DNA of 64,000 bases from Siphonodentalium dalli (Eukaryota; Mollusca; Scaphopoda; Gadilida; Siphonodentaliidae), in assembly GCA_032622095.1 (NCBI GenBank), contig CP136061.1, positions 61,569,127 through 61,633,126 of the forward strand, given 5' to 3'. The notes under the pieces are model-generated. The model was not told where the DNA came from. It saw only the letters and a program-made list of their open reading frames with translations, and did no database searches. Position numbers and translations under genes: made by a program. Positions 1 through 10,100 of this stretch are shown piece after piece; position 1 is the stretch's first letter; each line of letters opens with the position of its first letter.

Positions 1-728
1 TCATTGCCATCATCATGATCACCATCATTGCTATCATCATGATCACCATCATTGCTATCATCATGATCACCATCATTGCCATCATCATGATCACCATCAT
101 TGCTATCATCATGATCACCATCATTGCCATCATCATGATCACCATCATTGCCATCATCATGATCACCATCATTGCTATCATCATGATCACCATCATTGCT
201 ATCATCATGATCACCATCATTGCTATCATCATGATCACCATCATTGCTATCATCATGATCACCATCATTGCCATCATCATGATCACCATCATTGCTATCA
301 TCATGATCACCATCATTGCTATCATCATGATCACCATCATTGCCATCATCATGATCACCATCATTGCTATCATCATGATCACCATCATTGCCATCATCAT
401 GATCACCATCATTGCCATCATCATGATCACCATCATTGCTATCATCATGATCACCATCATTGCTATCATCATGATCACCATCATTGCCATCATCACCATC
501 ATTGCTATCATCATGATCACCATCATTGCTATCATCATGATCACCATCATTGCTATCATCATGATCACCATCATTGCCATCATCATGATCACCATCATTG
601 CTATCATCATGATCACCATCATTGCTATCATCATGATCACCATCATTGCCATCATCACCATCATTGCTATCATCATGATCACCATCATTGCTATCATCAT
701 GATCACCATCATTGCTATCATCATGATC
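1..728. repeat. 24-bp minisatellite, cut by the window's left edge
   Basis: About 30 head-to-tail units of 24 bp (core atcaccatcattgctatc plus atcatg) run from base 1. Units differ mainly by gctatc versus gccatc, and two units (near 494 and 656) lack the internal catgat. Because 24 is a multiple of 3 the array is open in frame (repeating MITIIAII), but that is a by-product of the repeat and not evidence of a gene. The array continues to the left of the window. Confidence 0.95.
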
Positions 729-1110
729 ATCATCATCAGCATCATCATTACTACCTCCATCATCATCTGCATCATCAGCATCATCATCATTATATTCATC
801 ATCATATTCATCATTACTACATCATCCTCATCACCACTGTCACCACCATCATCATTGCCACATCATCATCAGCATCATCTGCGATCATCATCATCACCAT
901 CTTCAGCATTCACAGCATCATCATCATGAACAACCACAACCACACCAACATCTTAACTAACCTCATATTAGTATCATCATCATCTTCATCATCATCATTA
1001 ATCTTATTGTCATCGTCTCATTGTCATCGTCTCCATAGTCATCATATTTTTTTGCATTCGTCTTCACTATTTCCATCTTTGTCTTTTTCATCATCTTTAT
1101 CCATAATCTT
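729..1110. repeat. Degenerate ATC/CAT triplet repeat
   Basis: Irregular atc, cat and tca triplets continue rightwards from the 24-bp array and fade into non-repetitive sequence near 1,110. This looks like the decayed flank of the same simple-sequence tract. Short open frames here are low complexity and are not called as genes. Confidence 0.85.
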
Positions 1111-1133
1111 AGATGGATGTGAATGATCTTTGG

Positions 1134-1349
1134 TACAGTAATGCTCTAAGTAATCGACTTCTTAACCACAGCAGAATTATGGGTAACTTTTCAGGATTTA
1201 GTCGGAAATATGGCTTGTTGCCATTCATCGGAAAGCTCTCCCCGAGAGCTTCCCAATGAATGGCAACAAGCCATATTTCTGACTAAACCTGAAAAGTTAC
1301 CCATAATTCTGCTGTGGTTAAGGAGTCGATTAATTAGAGCATTACTGTA
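1134..1349. mobile_element. Palindromic TA-flanked MITE (family 1), copy 1
   Basis: An almost complete inverted repeat of about 216 bp. It begins TACAGTAATGC and ends GCATTACTGTA, with the arms meeting near 1,240-1,250. TA at both ends fits the 2-bp target duplication of Tc1/mariner-type transposons; that class is an inference from the TA. Other copies or fragments of this family lie at 4,953, 8,189, 8,824, 20,108, 29,600 and 42,301. There is no coding capacity. Confidence 0.88.
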
Positions 1350-1492
1350 TATTCATGAACCAACATGGGATGAAGGATATCAACATGGTTTTGTGCAGTC
1401 ATCACAGGCCAGATTAAGACATCTTTCAAAATGAAGTTTTTAATGAACCACCTCAGAAAATGAAAATAAACCTCAGCAAAAAGCCACCTTTG

Positions 1493-1643
1493 CAAGCCTT
1501 GAAATAGCGTGCCTGTCACTTGCAGAATGAGGTCCCCAGAGGGTGAATTTAGTGATGCTACCCCGCATAGTGGGCTAGCATCACCAAATTCACCCTCTGG
1601 GGACCTCATTCTGCAAATGACAGGCATGCTATTTCAAGGCTTG
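1493..1643. mobile_element. Hairpin MITE with 8-bp target duplication (family 4, hAT-like)
   Basis: A 151-bp inverted repeat starting CAAGCCTTGAAAT and ending ATTTCAAGGCTTG. It is flanked by an exact 8-bp direct repeat, CACCTTTG, at 1,485-1,492 and 1,644-1,651. An 8-bp duplication is typical of hAT transposons. Each arm carries the sequence cagaatgaggtccccagagg. Longer or partial relatives sit at 11,952, 23,902, 28,728 and 31,663. Confidence 0.88.
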
Positions 1644-2044
1644 CACCTTTGTGCTGCAGTGCTCTTGTTTCACTCTGTTAATGTCACCTTTTAGAGCTTG
1701 GGTGCATTCGTTATTTATTTTGTAGTTCAAAGTTAGTGGAAACAACTTGCTGAGTGTTTGTAAGCTGGTCTTCAAAGTTAGCAGGAATGAGAAGAATGAT
1801 GATGTTTTTCTACACGAAAACATACTAGGTATGCTTTTTATTATTTTTACTGAACTATATGGATATATATCTCTCTTTGTAAAACCACAGGAGGAAAGGG
1901 GTTAACTTTTTGTTGGTTACTGTCGATCTGCACCTGCCCGGATTAGCCAGTATATATGCTCCCAGTATATAACAGGCTGTACTCGATTGTAATGTCTTAG
2001 TTTTATCTTCCTCCTTGTGACCGGCGTTTCTATCTGAATTCTCA

Positions 2045-2612
2045 AAATTTATGCTGATGGAAATGATGACGATGATAATGATGATAACAATGATGATAAT
2101 GATAATGATGATAACAATGATGATAATGATGATGATGATGGAAATGATGATGATAATGCTGATGTTGATGGAAATGATGATAACAGTGAAGATGATGATG
2201 ATAATGTTGATGCTGATGGAAATGATGATGATGATGATGATAACACTGATGATGATGATAATGCTGATGATGATGATAATGATCATGCTGATGGATGATG
2301 ATGATGCTGAAGATGATGATAATGGTAATGATCATGCTGATGGATATGATGACGATGATGATGATGATGATGGCAGTGGTGATGATGATGATGATGATGA
2401 TGATAATACTGATGCTGATGGAAATGATGATGATGATGATGATAATACTGATGCTGATGGAAATGATGATGATGATGATGATGATGATAATGATCATGCT
2501 GATGGAAATGATGATGATGATAATACTGATGCTGATGGAAATGATGATGATGATGGCGATGGCAGTGGTGATGATGAGGATGATTGTGGTAGTAATGATG
2601 ATGATGATGTTG
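2045..2612. repeat. GAT-rich triplet array
   Basis: gat/atg/aat triplets with a loose higher-order unit (actgatgctgatggaaat). The strand sense is opposite to the ATC array at 1-1,110. Both strands are open for up to about 220 codons, but the products are runs of D/N, I or H and carry no domain, so no gene is called. Ends grade into unique sequence. Confidence 0.93.
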
Positions 2613-3360
2613 GTGATGCCTTTTGGTGTGTTTGAATGTGACCATACCAATGTATTAACATAACCAAAATCCCCACAAATCCCAGGGTGGGAAAGTCGCC
2701 ATTTTTGGGTCAAGTCTGGAATATGTAAACAAAAAAAAAGGGGGAAAATTGTAATTTTCTAGTTGAGACTCGGATTTTAAGATGAACATATAATAAATTG
2801 GTAACAAACTGTTTATGGTGTTATTTTGTCGGGAAGAATCTGGGGAACAATATATCCAAAATCTGCTGTGAGGAATCTACAGATCTTTGAAATAGGGTCC
2901 TATTTATGGATTTTTTGTGCCAATTTTGTAGTGCGTTATTAGTCCAGTCAAACTATGGAAAGAAACGCCCAACCATGAAGAAATTTGCTATTCAATTACT
3001 TTTGGTAATTTTTAGTGTGACTGTACCATATCCAAAATCCCCATGAATTCCAGGAAGGGAAGGTTATCATTTTTGGGTCAAAAGACAGGAATGTGTAAAA
3101 GAAATGGTGAAAATTGGAATTTTGTTAATAAACAAATCTGCCATCCATAAATGCTCAGTCGAGTTCCCTGACTGCCAAATGTGACCAAATAATAACATAT
3201 CCAAAATTTCCATGCGTTTCATGAAGGGAAAGTTGTTAAATCTGTTGCATGGGTTTACGCTCCTTAGATGGTTTGGGACACCCGTTAAATGGTTTTGGAC
3301 ACTCATTGGATGTATTTCGATACTAGTTTGGTTGCTTTGGACATTCATCAAATTATATTC
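2613..3360. repeat. Degenerate threefold intergenic repeat
   Basis: Three diverged copies of a segment resembling ccaaaatccccatgaattcc followed by 'gggaaagt..tcatttttgggtca' occur near 2,664, 3,030 and 3,198. It looks like an old tandem or element-derived repeat. No exon, RNA gene or transposase frame was recognised in this stretch. Confidence 0.5.
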
Positions 3361-3376
3361 GATATAAGAAGATATG

Positions 3377-3520
3377 GGAAATTGGTAGCCGAGAGGTATC
3401 GTACTGGTCTCTCGTGCTAGCGGACCTGGGATCGCAACCTGGTCAGGGTATTCTGACAAATATCAGAACTCCGTCAGATACCAAGTTTGTCAGGCTGAAA
3501 AGTCTCATGCAAGATCATTG
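3377..3520 (+). mobile_element. Possible tRNA-derived SINE head
   Basis: tggtagccgagagg (3,383-3,396) resembles a pol III A box. The gatcgcaacc element about 45 bp downstream (3,430-3,439) resembles a degraded B box, inside a weak tRNA-like stem (gacctgg...). The following ctgacaaatatcagaactcc could be the SINE body. No intact cloverleaf, anticodon stem or poly(A) tail was established, so this is a decayed SINE candidate, not a tRNA gene. Confidence 0.4.
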
Positions 3521-4454
3521 AATAAAGAACCAAATGCAAAATGCCGACTTCCCCCCATTACAACATTTGTCCAGGTATGTTGTCGTGGGTGCAGTACGCT
3601 GTCCAATCGGGTGCGGACATTTATGTCTGATCTGTGTACACGACTCGGTGTGTGCATGTTAAATAACGCAACTGGAGTCACCACAGGGTTATAAAGTTAC
3701 TCAGCCATGGAAGCACATGGACCAGTGCATCTATAATCATAATTGGCTCCTGCACTGAAATATCTACTGGTACAGATACAGTTACAAATCAATGACAAAA
3801 TTTTTATTTTTTACTTTTGATCGCAATATTTGTCCCAGTTTTGGGACACTGTATAGACCAATTTTTTGGTATATAGCTCATTTTTATCGGATTAGAATTA
3901 GACATCATTTACTTTGGTGCTAGCCATTTACATCAATAGTTATCGTCTAAATGGAAACAATCTGATGAACTTTAGCGAAAATTGCCCAATTTTACTACTT
4001 TTGGTAGCCATTTTGTTGCTATTTTGGGAAGTGATAGCCTCATTTCTGCTAAAATGGGCACTACTGGTTCATATCTGACTTCTCATGATTATTCAGTACA
4101 CTGGTGTGTTTTATGTTGGCACAAATGGCCATTTAAACCAAATTTCTTTTAAAATGGAAACGATCTGGTGAAATTTAGCAAAAAAATTACCACTTTCGGT
4201 GGACATTTTGTCTGCCATTTTGAATTTTGACAATCAAATTAAACACGAAATGACATGCATCTGTCATGACGACAATATTGACACCAATAATGATGACAAA
4301 AATGACACCAAAAACAGCTTGTCAACAATTTCTTCCAGGTCCAATGCTTCAATGAACAGACTACCAGGAAATCTGCTAATCAAACACTAACCAGAATACT
4401 CTACTTCTGACAAATTGAACACTCCCATGTACTTTGCTCAGCACAATAATAATG
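3521..4454. other. Unassigned AT-rich intergenic sequence
   Basis: Contains two loosely repeated stretches around 'gccattttg.tgccattttg' (4,005-4,215), probably from an old element. I see no splice-bounded exon matching ARMC2, no RNA gene and no protein domain here. Upstream ARMC2 exons could lie here unseen but are more likely to the left of the window. Confidence 0.4.
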
Positions 4455-4843
4455 TTAACCCTTTACCCAACAAAACGGCCAAATAAAGCTTCAACAGCCT
4501 AAAATATCTTCGGTCTGTCTCAATAGAACCATACAAATATGGATATCATTGGAACCGGCTCCTTGACCACATTGTGATAGTTACAGTTATGCCCTGTGCC
4601 AATGCATTCTCTTATATATGCGAGTCGACCATAGGTCGCCTCGCATATATAAGAGAATGCATTGGCCTAAAAAAAAAAAAAATTAACACTTTTTACCATT
4701 TTTTCTTACATTCTTTAACAATTTTATAATTTTTAATGTGTTAAGCCAATGCATTCTCTTATATATGCAAGGCGACCTATGGTCGACTCGCATATATAAG
4801 AGAATGCATTGGCACAGGGCCCTTCTGTTGGGTAAAGGGTTAA
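4455..4843. mobile_element. TTAA-flanked MITE (piggyBac-like termini), nested palindrome type
   Basis: Bounded by TTAA at 4,455-4,458 and 4,840-4,843, with termini TTAACCCTTTACCCAAC and its complement. The TTAA duplication plus CCCTTT ends is the pattern of piggyBac-type elements. Inside are two long palindromes built on gcattctcttatatatgcga, separated by an AT-rich spacer. An inverted near-copy of the whole element lies at 60,571-60,971. Confidence 0.85.
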
Positions 4844-4952
4844 CACCCTGTAACACAAGGAATCTGCTAATCAAACACTAACCAGATCACTTTACTTGTG
4901 ACAAATTCATTTACATAGCTCAGAACAACATGTGGCAGTTTGAAGCCTGAAA

Positions 4953-5022
4953 TACAGTAATGCCTTAAATAATTGACTCCTTAACCACAGCAGAATTATG
5001 GGTAATTTAGGGCATTACTGTA
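4953..5022. mobile_element. Family 1 MITE, internally deleted copy
   Basis: Only the outer arms remain: tacagtaatgccttaaat through gggtaatttagggcattactgta, 70 bp in all, with TA at each end. It corresponds to copy 1 with the central 145 bp lost. Confidence 0.85.
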
Positions 5023-5404
5023 GTGTAAGGTCCATATAGCGGTGAAAAGAACAGTTTATTCTCCGATGAAAAAACTGCTGAAAACAAATTCTAGTTTAAA
5101 AAGTGTGTCTATTTCTCAAATTTTTCAAGCATACAATCTGACCTGAACAGTAAAATCAACCTGACAAAAGACATAAAAACCACTAATCCCATTGCCAGTC
5201 TGACAACCCCAAATAGAACATGATTACCCTGACAAACAATAAGGCCATGCAGCAGGCAACCACATGCACACACAAAAAGGCTAGAACACAGACAAAAGCA
5301 TGCTTATTTTTGCATGGTTGTATTTTGTGAATATACGCGTGTATGTAATGAACGGGCTACCTGCATCTGGCCGCACTTGTCTCTTGCAAGTGATATTAGA
5401 GCAT

Positions 5405-5570
5405 TTAACCATGATTGGAGCTTCCTGAAATTTTGTGAAAACCCTGTGGCAGCCAGTGCATTCTCTTATATATGTGAGGCTCCCTAATGGAGACTTGCAT
5501 ATATCCGAGAATGCACTGGAACTGGATCCTTAATGCTGCATCACCACAGCTCCTGTCATGAAAGGGTTAA
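5405..5570. mobile_element. TTAA-flanked MITE carrying the gcattctcttatatatg palindrome
   Basis: TTAA at 5,405-5,408 and 5,567-5,570. The left terminus (accatgattggagcttcctg) is the complement of the right end of the elements at 25,536 and 32,002. The internal palindrome is shorter than in those copies. Non-coding. Confidence 0.75.
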
Positions 5571-6415
5571 AGCATGTAGATTGATATTTTGTGTATTTAT
5601 TAACATATCTTATCCCTGCTTTCAAATTACTTGGACATTTAATTTGAGGCTAAATGAGCATATTTTTTTAGTTTTTTTAAATGGTTTATTGTGCAAGATG
5701 TACAATGACAAAGCACCAGGTCCAGGCAACAGGCAAGCCTATATAGGCCCAGACCATAGGGCCCTGCGAATCTGGTGTTTTCATTTCGAATCTCGAATCG
5801 AATCAGGCAAATGATTCGAAATCTAATCGAATCGAATCATTGTTACTGAGCCAATCGAGTTCAAATACATAGAACTTTGAACAAACACATAAAATTGCCT
5901 GGCGAAAACCGCCTGGTGATCATAGATGTAGTGAAATATGCGCAGATTATGCGATTATCTACAGACATCTATGCATTTTCTGTGCCTAAGCAATCGTTGA
6001 GTACAGATAAAAGCATACATGCATGAGAGAACCAATGTCGACGTAAATACAGACAAGCCTACCGCTTGATGCCTGTTTCATTTTGTTGAATAACACAGTA
6101 TTTTTCGCTACAATTGTGATGACTGTGTTGACTGTCACTTGAACTGAAGACTTACTGGACAATGTTCCCAAAAATACTCAGGATTTAGATTCAGATTCGC
6201 ATTTACGCAAATCAAACAAAGATCTAAAATCTGGCATACATGTTTGTTATGGAATTCCCATGATTCCTGGAATGCACCAGCACACAGCCTTGTATGGCAA
6301 TTTTGTTGTTCACTTACATATTGGGTCAATTAATTACAGACTAGTTACATATTACCACATCTACAACTAGGATCATCAGTATATGAGCTAAATGAGCATA
6401 TGTGTCTATTAAACT
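5571..6415. other. Unassigned intergenic stretch
   Basis: Near 5,765-5,850 there is a cluster of tcgaatcgaatc motifs following gggccctgcgaatc, which looks like the end of an unclassified transposon. The remainder to about 6,415 shows no gene, RNA or clear repeat. Confidence 0.35.
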
Positions 6416-6417
6416 TT

Positions 6418-6640
6418 AACCCTTTCTATACTAAATAGATTCTCCCATAAGCTATTCAAATAAAAGTACTTACTGGAATGATCTATTTTTTATTCATTTG
6501 GAGGGGATTTCAGGAAAAAATAGCAGAGGATAGATAAACAATAAGTTAATACAAGTGTAGAAGGATTGATTTTCATTGGTGGGAAATTTTCGGATAATAA
6601 TTAAAGTTCCACAAAAGACCATTGGGGAGCGGTCATCTTT
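6418..6640. mobile_element. Fragment of the TTAACCCTTTCTWTACTAAAT MITE family (family 2)
   Basis: Starts with ttaaccctttctatactaaa and runs through ttattcatttggagggg, cattggtgggaaat and cggataata, in the order seen in the full copy at 62,007-62,338. The right terminus is missing. Other members lie at 10,148, 11,566, 12,360, 24,204, 36,120 and 62,007. Confidence 0.65.
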
Positions 6641-6689
6641 CGTTTCAGCCCATATTTATCGGCGAAATTATTTGACAATACACTGGCAT

Positions 6690-6925
6690 GACATGTTTAG
6701 GATCACTTCTAAATGGGAGCTATTGAGCCAACATTATTCATCCCGTTGGTCATAATATGATTGGTATGACCCCCTCCCCAGATGGGAGCTATACAAATTT
6801 CTCATAATTTTGTTAAAAAACATGGGCAGCAGATGCCATCTTGTTGGCATTCACTACTGTTTGCAATTTTCATTGTCTCATAAGTCTCAAGAGCTACAGT
6901 GTCACTGACACTTTTTATTTTCTTC
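6690..6925 (+). mobile_element. Degraded end of the GAGCTACAGTGTCA transposon, abutting an exon
   Basis: Segments 'atcacttctaaatgggagct', 'tgttaaaaaacatgg', 'gcagatgccatcttg' and finally gagctacagtgtcactgaca match in order the large elements at 33,738-35,170 and 36,842-39,074. The terminal segment runs directly into the pyrimidine tract and AG of the first ARMC2 exon in the window. Confidence 0.6.
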
Positions 6926-6927
6926 AG

Positions 6928-7100
6928 AATTGATGCTGGAAACAATTACATCAAATGACCACGAGACATGCTGTGAAGCTCTCATATACCTTGTGGGCGC
7001 TCTCAAGTTTCTCACAGGCAACTCTGCAATAACCAAGAAACTGGTGAAAAACAACTGTATAGAATCACTCGCATATCTCCTGTCTAATATCAATAAAACA
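6928..7100 (+). CDS. ARMC2: ARMC2 exon (first in window)
   Basis: Acceptor tcttcag ends at 6,927 and the donor GTATGT starts at 7,101. It encodes 57 residues after 2 bases of a split codon, including LIYLVGALKFLTGNSAITKK, an armadillo helix pair. The preceding intron is phase 2. The acceptor lies at the edge of a degraded transposon, and the donor is the first unit of a tandem repeat that runs into the intron. Confidence 0.88.
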
Positions 7101-10100
7101 GTATGTATTTTACTCATAATATTATTCTATCTCACATAAAACCCCTATTATATGAATAATACAATATATATTTAATATACTCATAATATTCTTCATCTTA
7201 CATAAAACCCCTATTATATTAATAAAACAGTATATATTATACTCATAATATTCTATATCGCATGAAACCCATATTATATTAATAAAACAGTATGTATTAA
7301 CTGATAATATTCTATATCACATGAAACCCCTATTATATTAATAAAACAGTATATATTATACTCATAATATTCTATATCGCATGAAACCCCTATTATATTA
7401 CTAAAACAGTATATATTTATATACTCATAATATTCTATCTCACAAGAAACCCCTATTATATTAATAAAACAGTATGTATTAACTGATAATATTCTATATC
7501 ACATGAAACCCCTAAATATATTAATAAAACAGTATGTATTATTTATTCTCATAATATTCAATATCACTTGAAACAGTATATATTATACTGATAATATTCT
7601 ATATCACAAGAAACCCCTATTATATTACTAAAACAGTATGTATTATTTATTCTCATAATATTCAATATCACTTGAAACAGTATATATTATACTGATAATA
7701 TTCTATCTCACATGAAATCCCTATTATATAAATAAATAATCGCTGTTGTGTGCATTGTAACTTGAACAAAATTAACAGAATTTCTTGATATTTGGTATGT
7801 GGTTCACTTTTGAAAAGACGCAGGCTAAGTTCAAATTATGGTCACAGTCCAATGATTTCTGACTGAGTTATTCCCTTTTTCGACTTAGAAAGTGCTGTTT
7901 TCGCGTTTTCCGCATGGTAACTTGAGCAATATTCAACAGAAATTATAGATATTTGGCATGTGGTTCTCATATTAGAAGTCGCAGGCCAAGTTCTATTTTA
8001 TTCCATTTAGAAATAACATTTGTATTGTCTCTGATGAATTGAACTTTCTTCAAAAGAAGCTCTTGATACTTGGTGTGTGGCTCACCTTTGAGAACATGCA
8101 GGTCATCATCTAGTTTGAGTCAAATGTCGCCCGAATTTGATTATTTGTTCATAAAAAAATCCAATGTCCCAAAAATGTCCCTCAGGCTGAGCTTTCCGAT
8201 GAATGGCAACAAGCCATATTTCCGACTAAATCCTGAAAAGCTACCCATAATTCTGCTGTGGTTAAGGAGTCGATTATTTAGGGCATTACTGTATGCATTC
8301 ATTCTACGAAACTTGAATGCAGGACATTGCCTGTTTGAAATTTCATCGTGTGACATCGCTCACAAAACCCATTGTGTTTCCTTATTGAATGGCTTAGCTT
8401 ATAATAATAATGATGTGATCCCTGTGATCCACAGATTAAAGTGATGTGAAACACTCTGGTAGGGTGATCGAATAGAAATGGAGAATAATCTTGTTCAAAG
8501 TAGTTATTTTTACAAATATTATATCTAAATTGACAACACACACTGTCATTCTTATATATTAATAAAATGCAGTGACTGCCGGTGGCGGAATCGTTTTCGT
8601 TAGTTTATCGCCGATAGAAGTGTCCCGATTCGAGTAGTATATATTTACAATTTAGCTTAGTTCAGACAATGTTTTCTATGGAGTGGTACGGTCGATTTGC
8701 TTGAGATTTTCGGTGATGTTAGTAGAATGCTACATTCCTCCAGTTGGCATAGCACCTGAATACTAACTTATCAGTTTCACGCACCGAGCAAGTACATAAT
8801 ATGTCTTTAATGCCTACACCACCTATGGAATGCCCTAATTAATTGACTCCTTAACCACAGCAAAATTATGGGTAATTTTTCAGGATTTAGTCGGAAATAT
8901 GACTTGTTGCCATTCATCGGAAAGTTCTCACTGAGAGCTTTCCGATGAATGGCAGCAAGCCATATATTTCTGACTAAATCCTGAAATATTATCCATAATT
9001 CTGATGTGGTTAAGGAGTCGATTATTTAGGGCATTACTGTATGTATGTCCCATTGTTAATAAAACCAACAGGGAATAATAATCAAAGCTAATTTTATATT
9101 CCAGCTAATGCTAATCACTAGTGGATCATTTTATGGATGGTATGGTATGATATGATTAATATTTTCCTTTGCGTTTGATCTGTTTCAGAATACAGCCAAT
9201 GGCAAACCGAATGATCAGGCTGCTATGATTCTTGTGCAGGTGAGCTGTTCACGGAAAATAATTATTTATGTCCCTCTAAAATGTCGAAACTATATGAAAT
9301 AAAATGATGAAATAATTATTAGATTGGGCCATAATAGCAACCACCTGCGGCGTGCGTGGTTGTTTATACCTTAGGTGCAGATGATTGACTTTATATAATT
9401 TGTTCTATATCCATCAGTGATTTTTCAAAGATCGCGGGTATGGAATTTGGAGAAAATGTCATGTGACTTCCTGTTAGCAACTGTGTGGAGATTGCCAAAG
9501 CGTGGATTCGGAAATGGATCATCACGATTGAAATGAAATTTGCTATACTTCACAACTTACGAAGAATTCCGATGTGATTTTAGGCCTTAGTTTCATTTAG
9601 ACCAATTTCGTTGGCTAGCTTAATGAAAACCAGCAAAGACATCATGACATGGGTTTCTGACATCATTTATGTCATTTTGGATTTGCGCGCCAGAATCTAG
9701 ACAAGATGACCCAAGATTGCACAATCCACGATAAGTCCTGTCATGTTGTCTCTGCCAGGAACACTGCATGATGTTACTTAAATTATTCTTAGCATTACAT
9801 GTATGTCACCGATAAAAGGCAAATTTGAGGCACATCATGTGTGGTTGCCCCACAACGTGTCACGTAGGATTCATAATAAAAATATGGTTTGTTTGCAGTC
9901 ACCTGACCTACTGGCTGCAAAAGGCACCTACCCAAATTATTTTTTGGCCTTTTCAAGAAAGTTTTTTTATTCGTTTTTGGATTTACTGCCTGATGTAAAC
10001 CTATGTATTGCCAGAGAGCAGGCATATATACTTGTTTTCTTTTTCCACTCTTTGCCAGCATAGAGTGCCTCGCATATATAAGATAATACATTGGCCTAAC

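Noticed and set aside
15-929. 304-codon open frame repeating MITIIAII
   Set aside because: It is the translation of a 24-bp minisatellite; 24 is divisible by 3, so the frame stays open by arithmetic. No start context, domain or splice evidence.
2042-2713. 223-codon minus-strand frame of I/H/S runs, and D/N-rich frame on the plus strand
   Set aside because: Both come from GAT/ATC triplet repeats, open in several frames at once.
3377-3450. Functional tRNA gene
   Set aside because: A- and B-box-like motifs are degraded and I cannot draw a complete cloverleaf; treated as a possible SINE head.
4199-4390. Candidate upstream ARMC2 exon (63-codon frame)
   Set aside because: Asp/Asn-rich low-complexity content, not armadillo-like; no convincing acceptor/donor pair compatible with the phase needed at 6,928.
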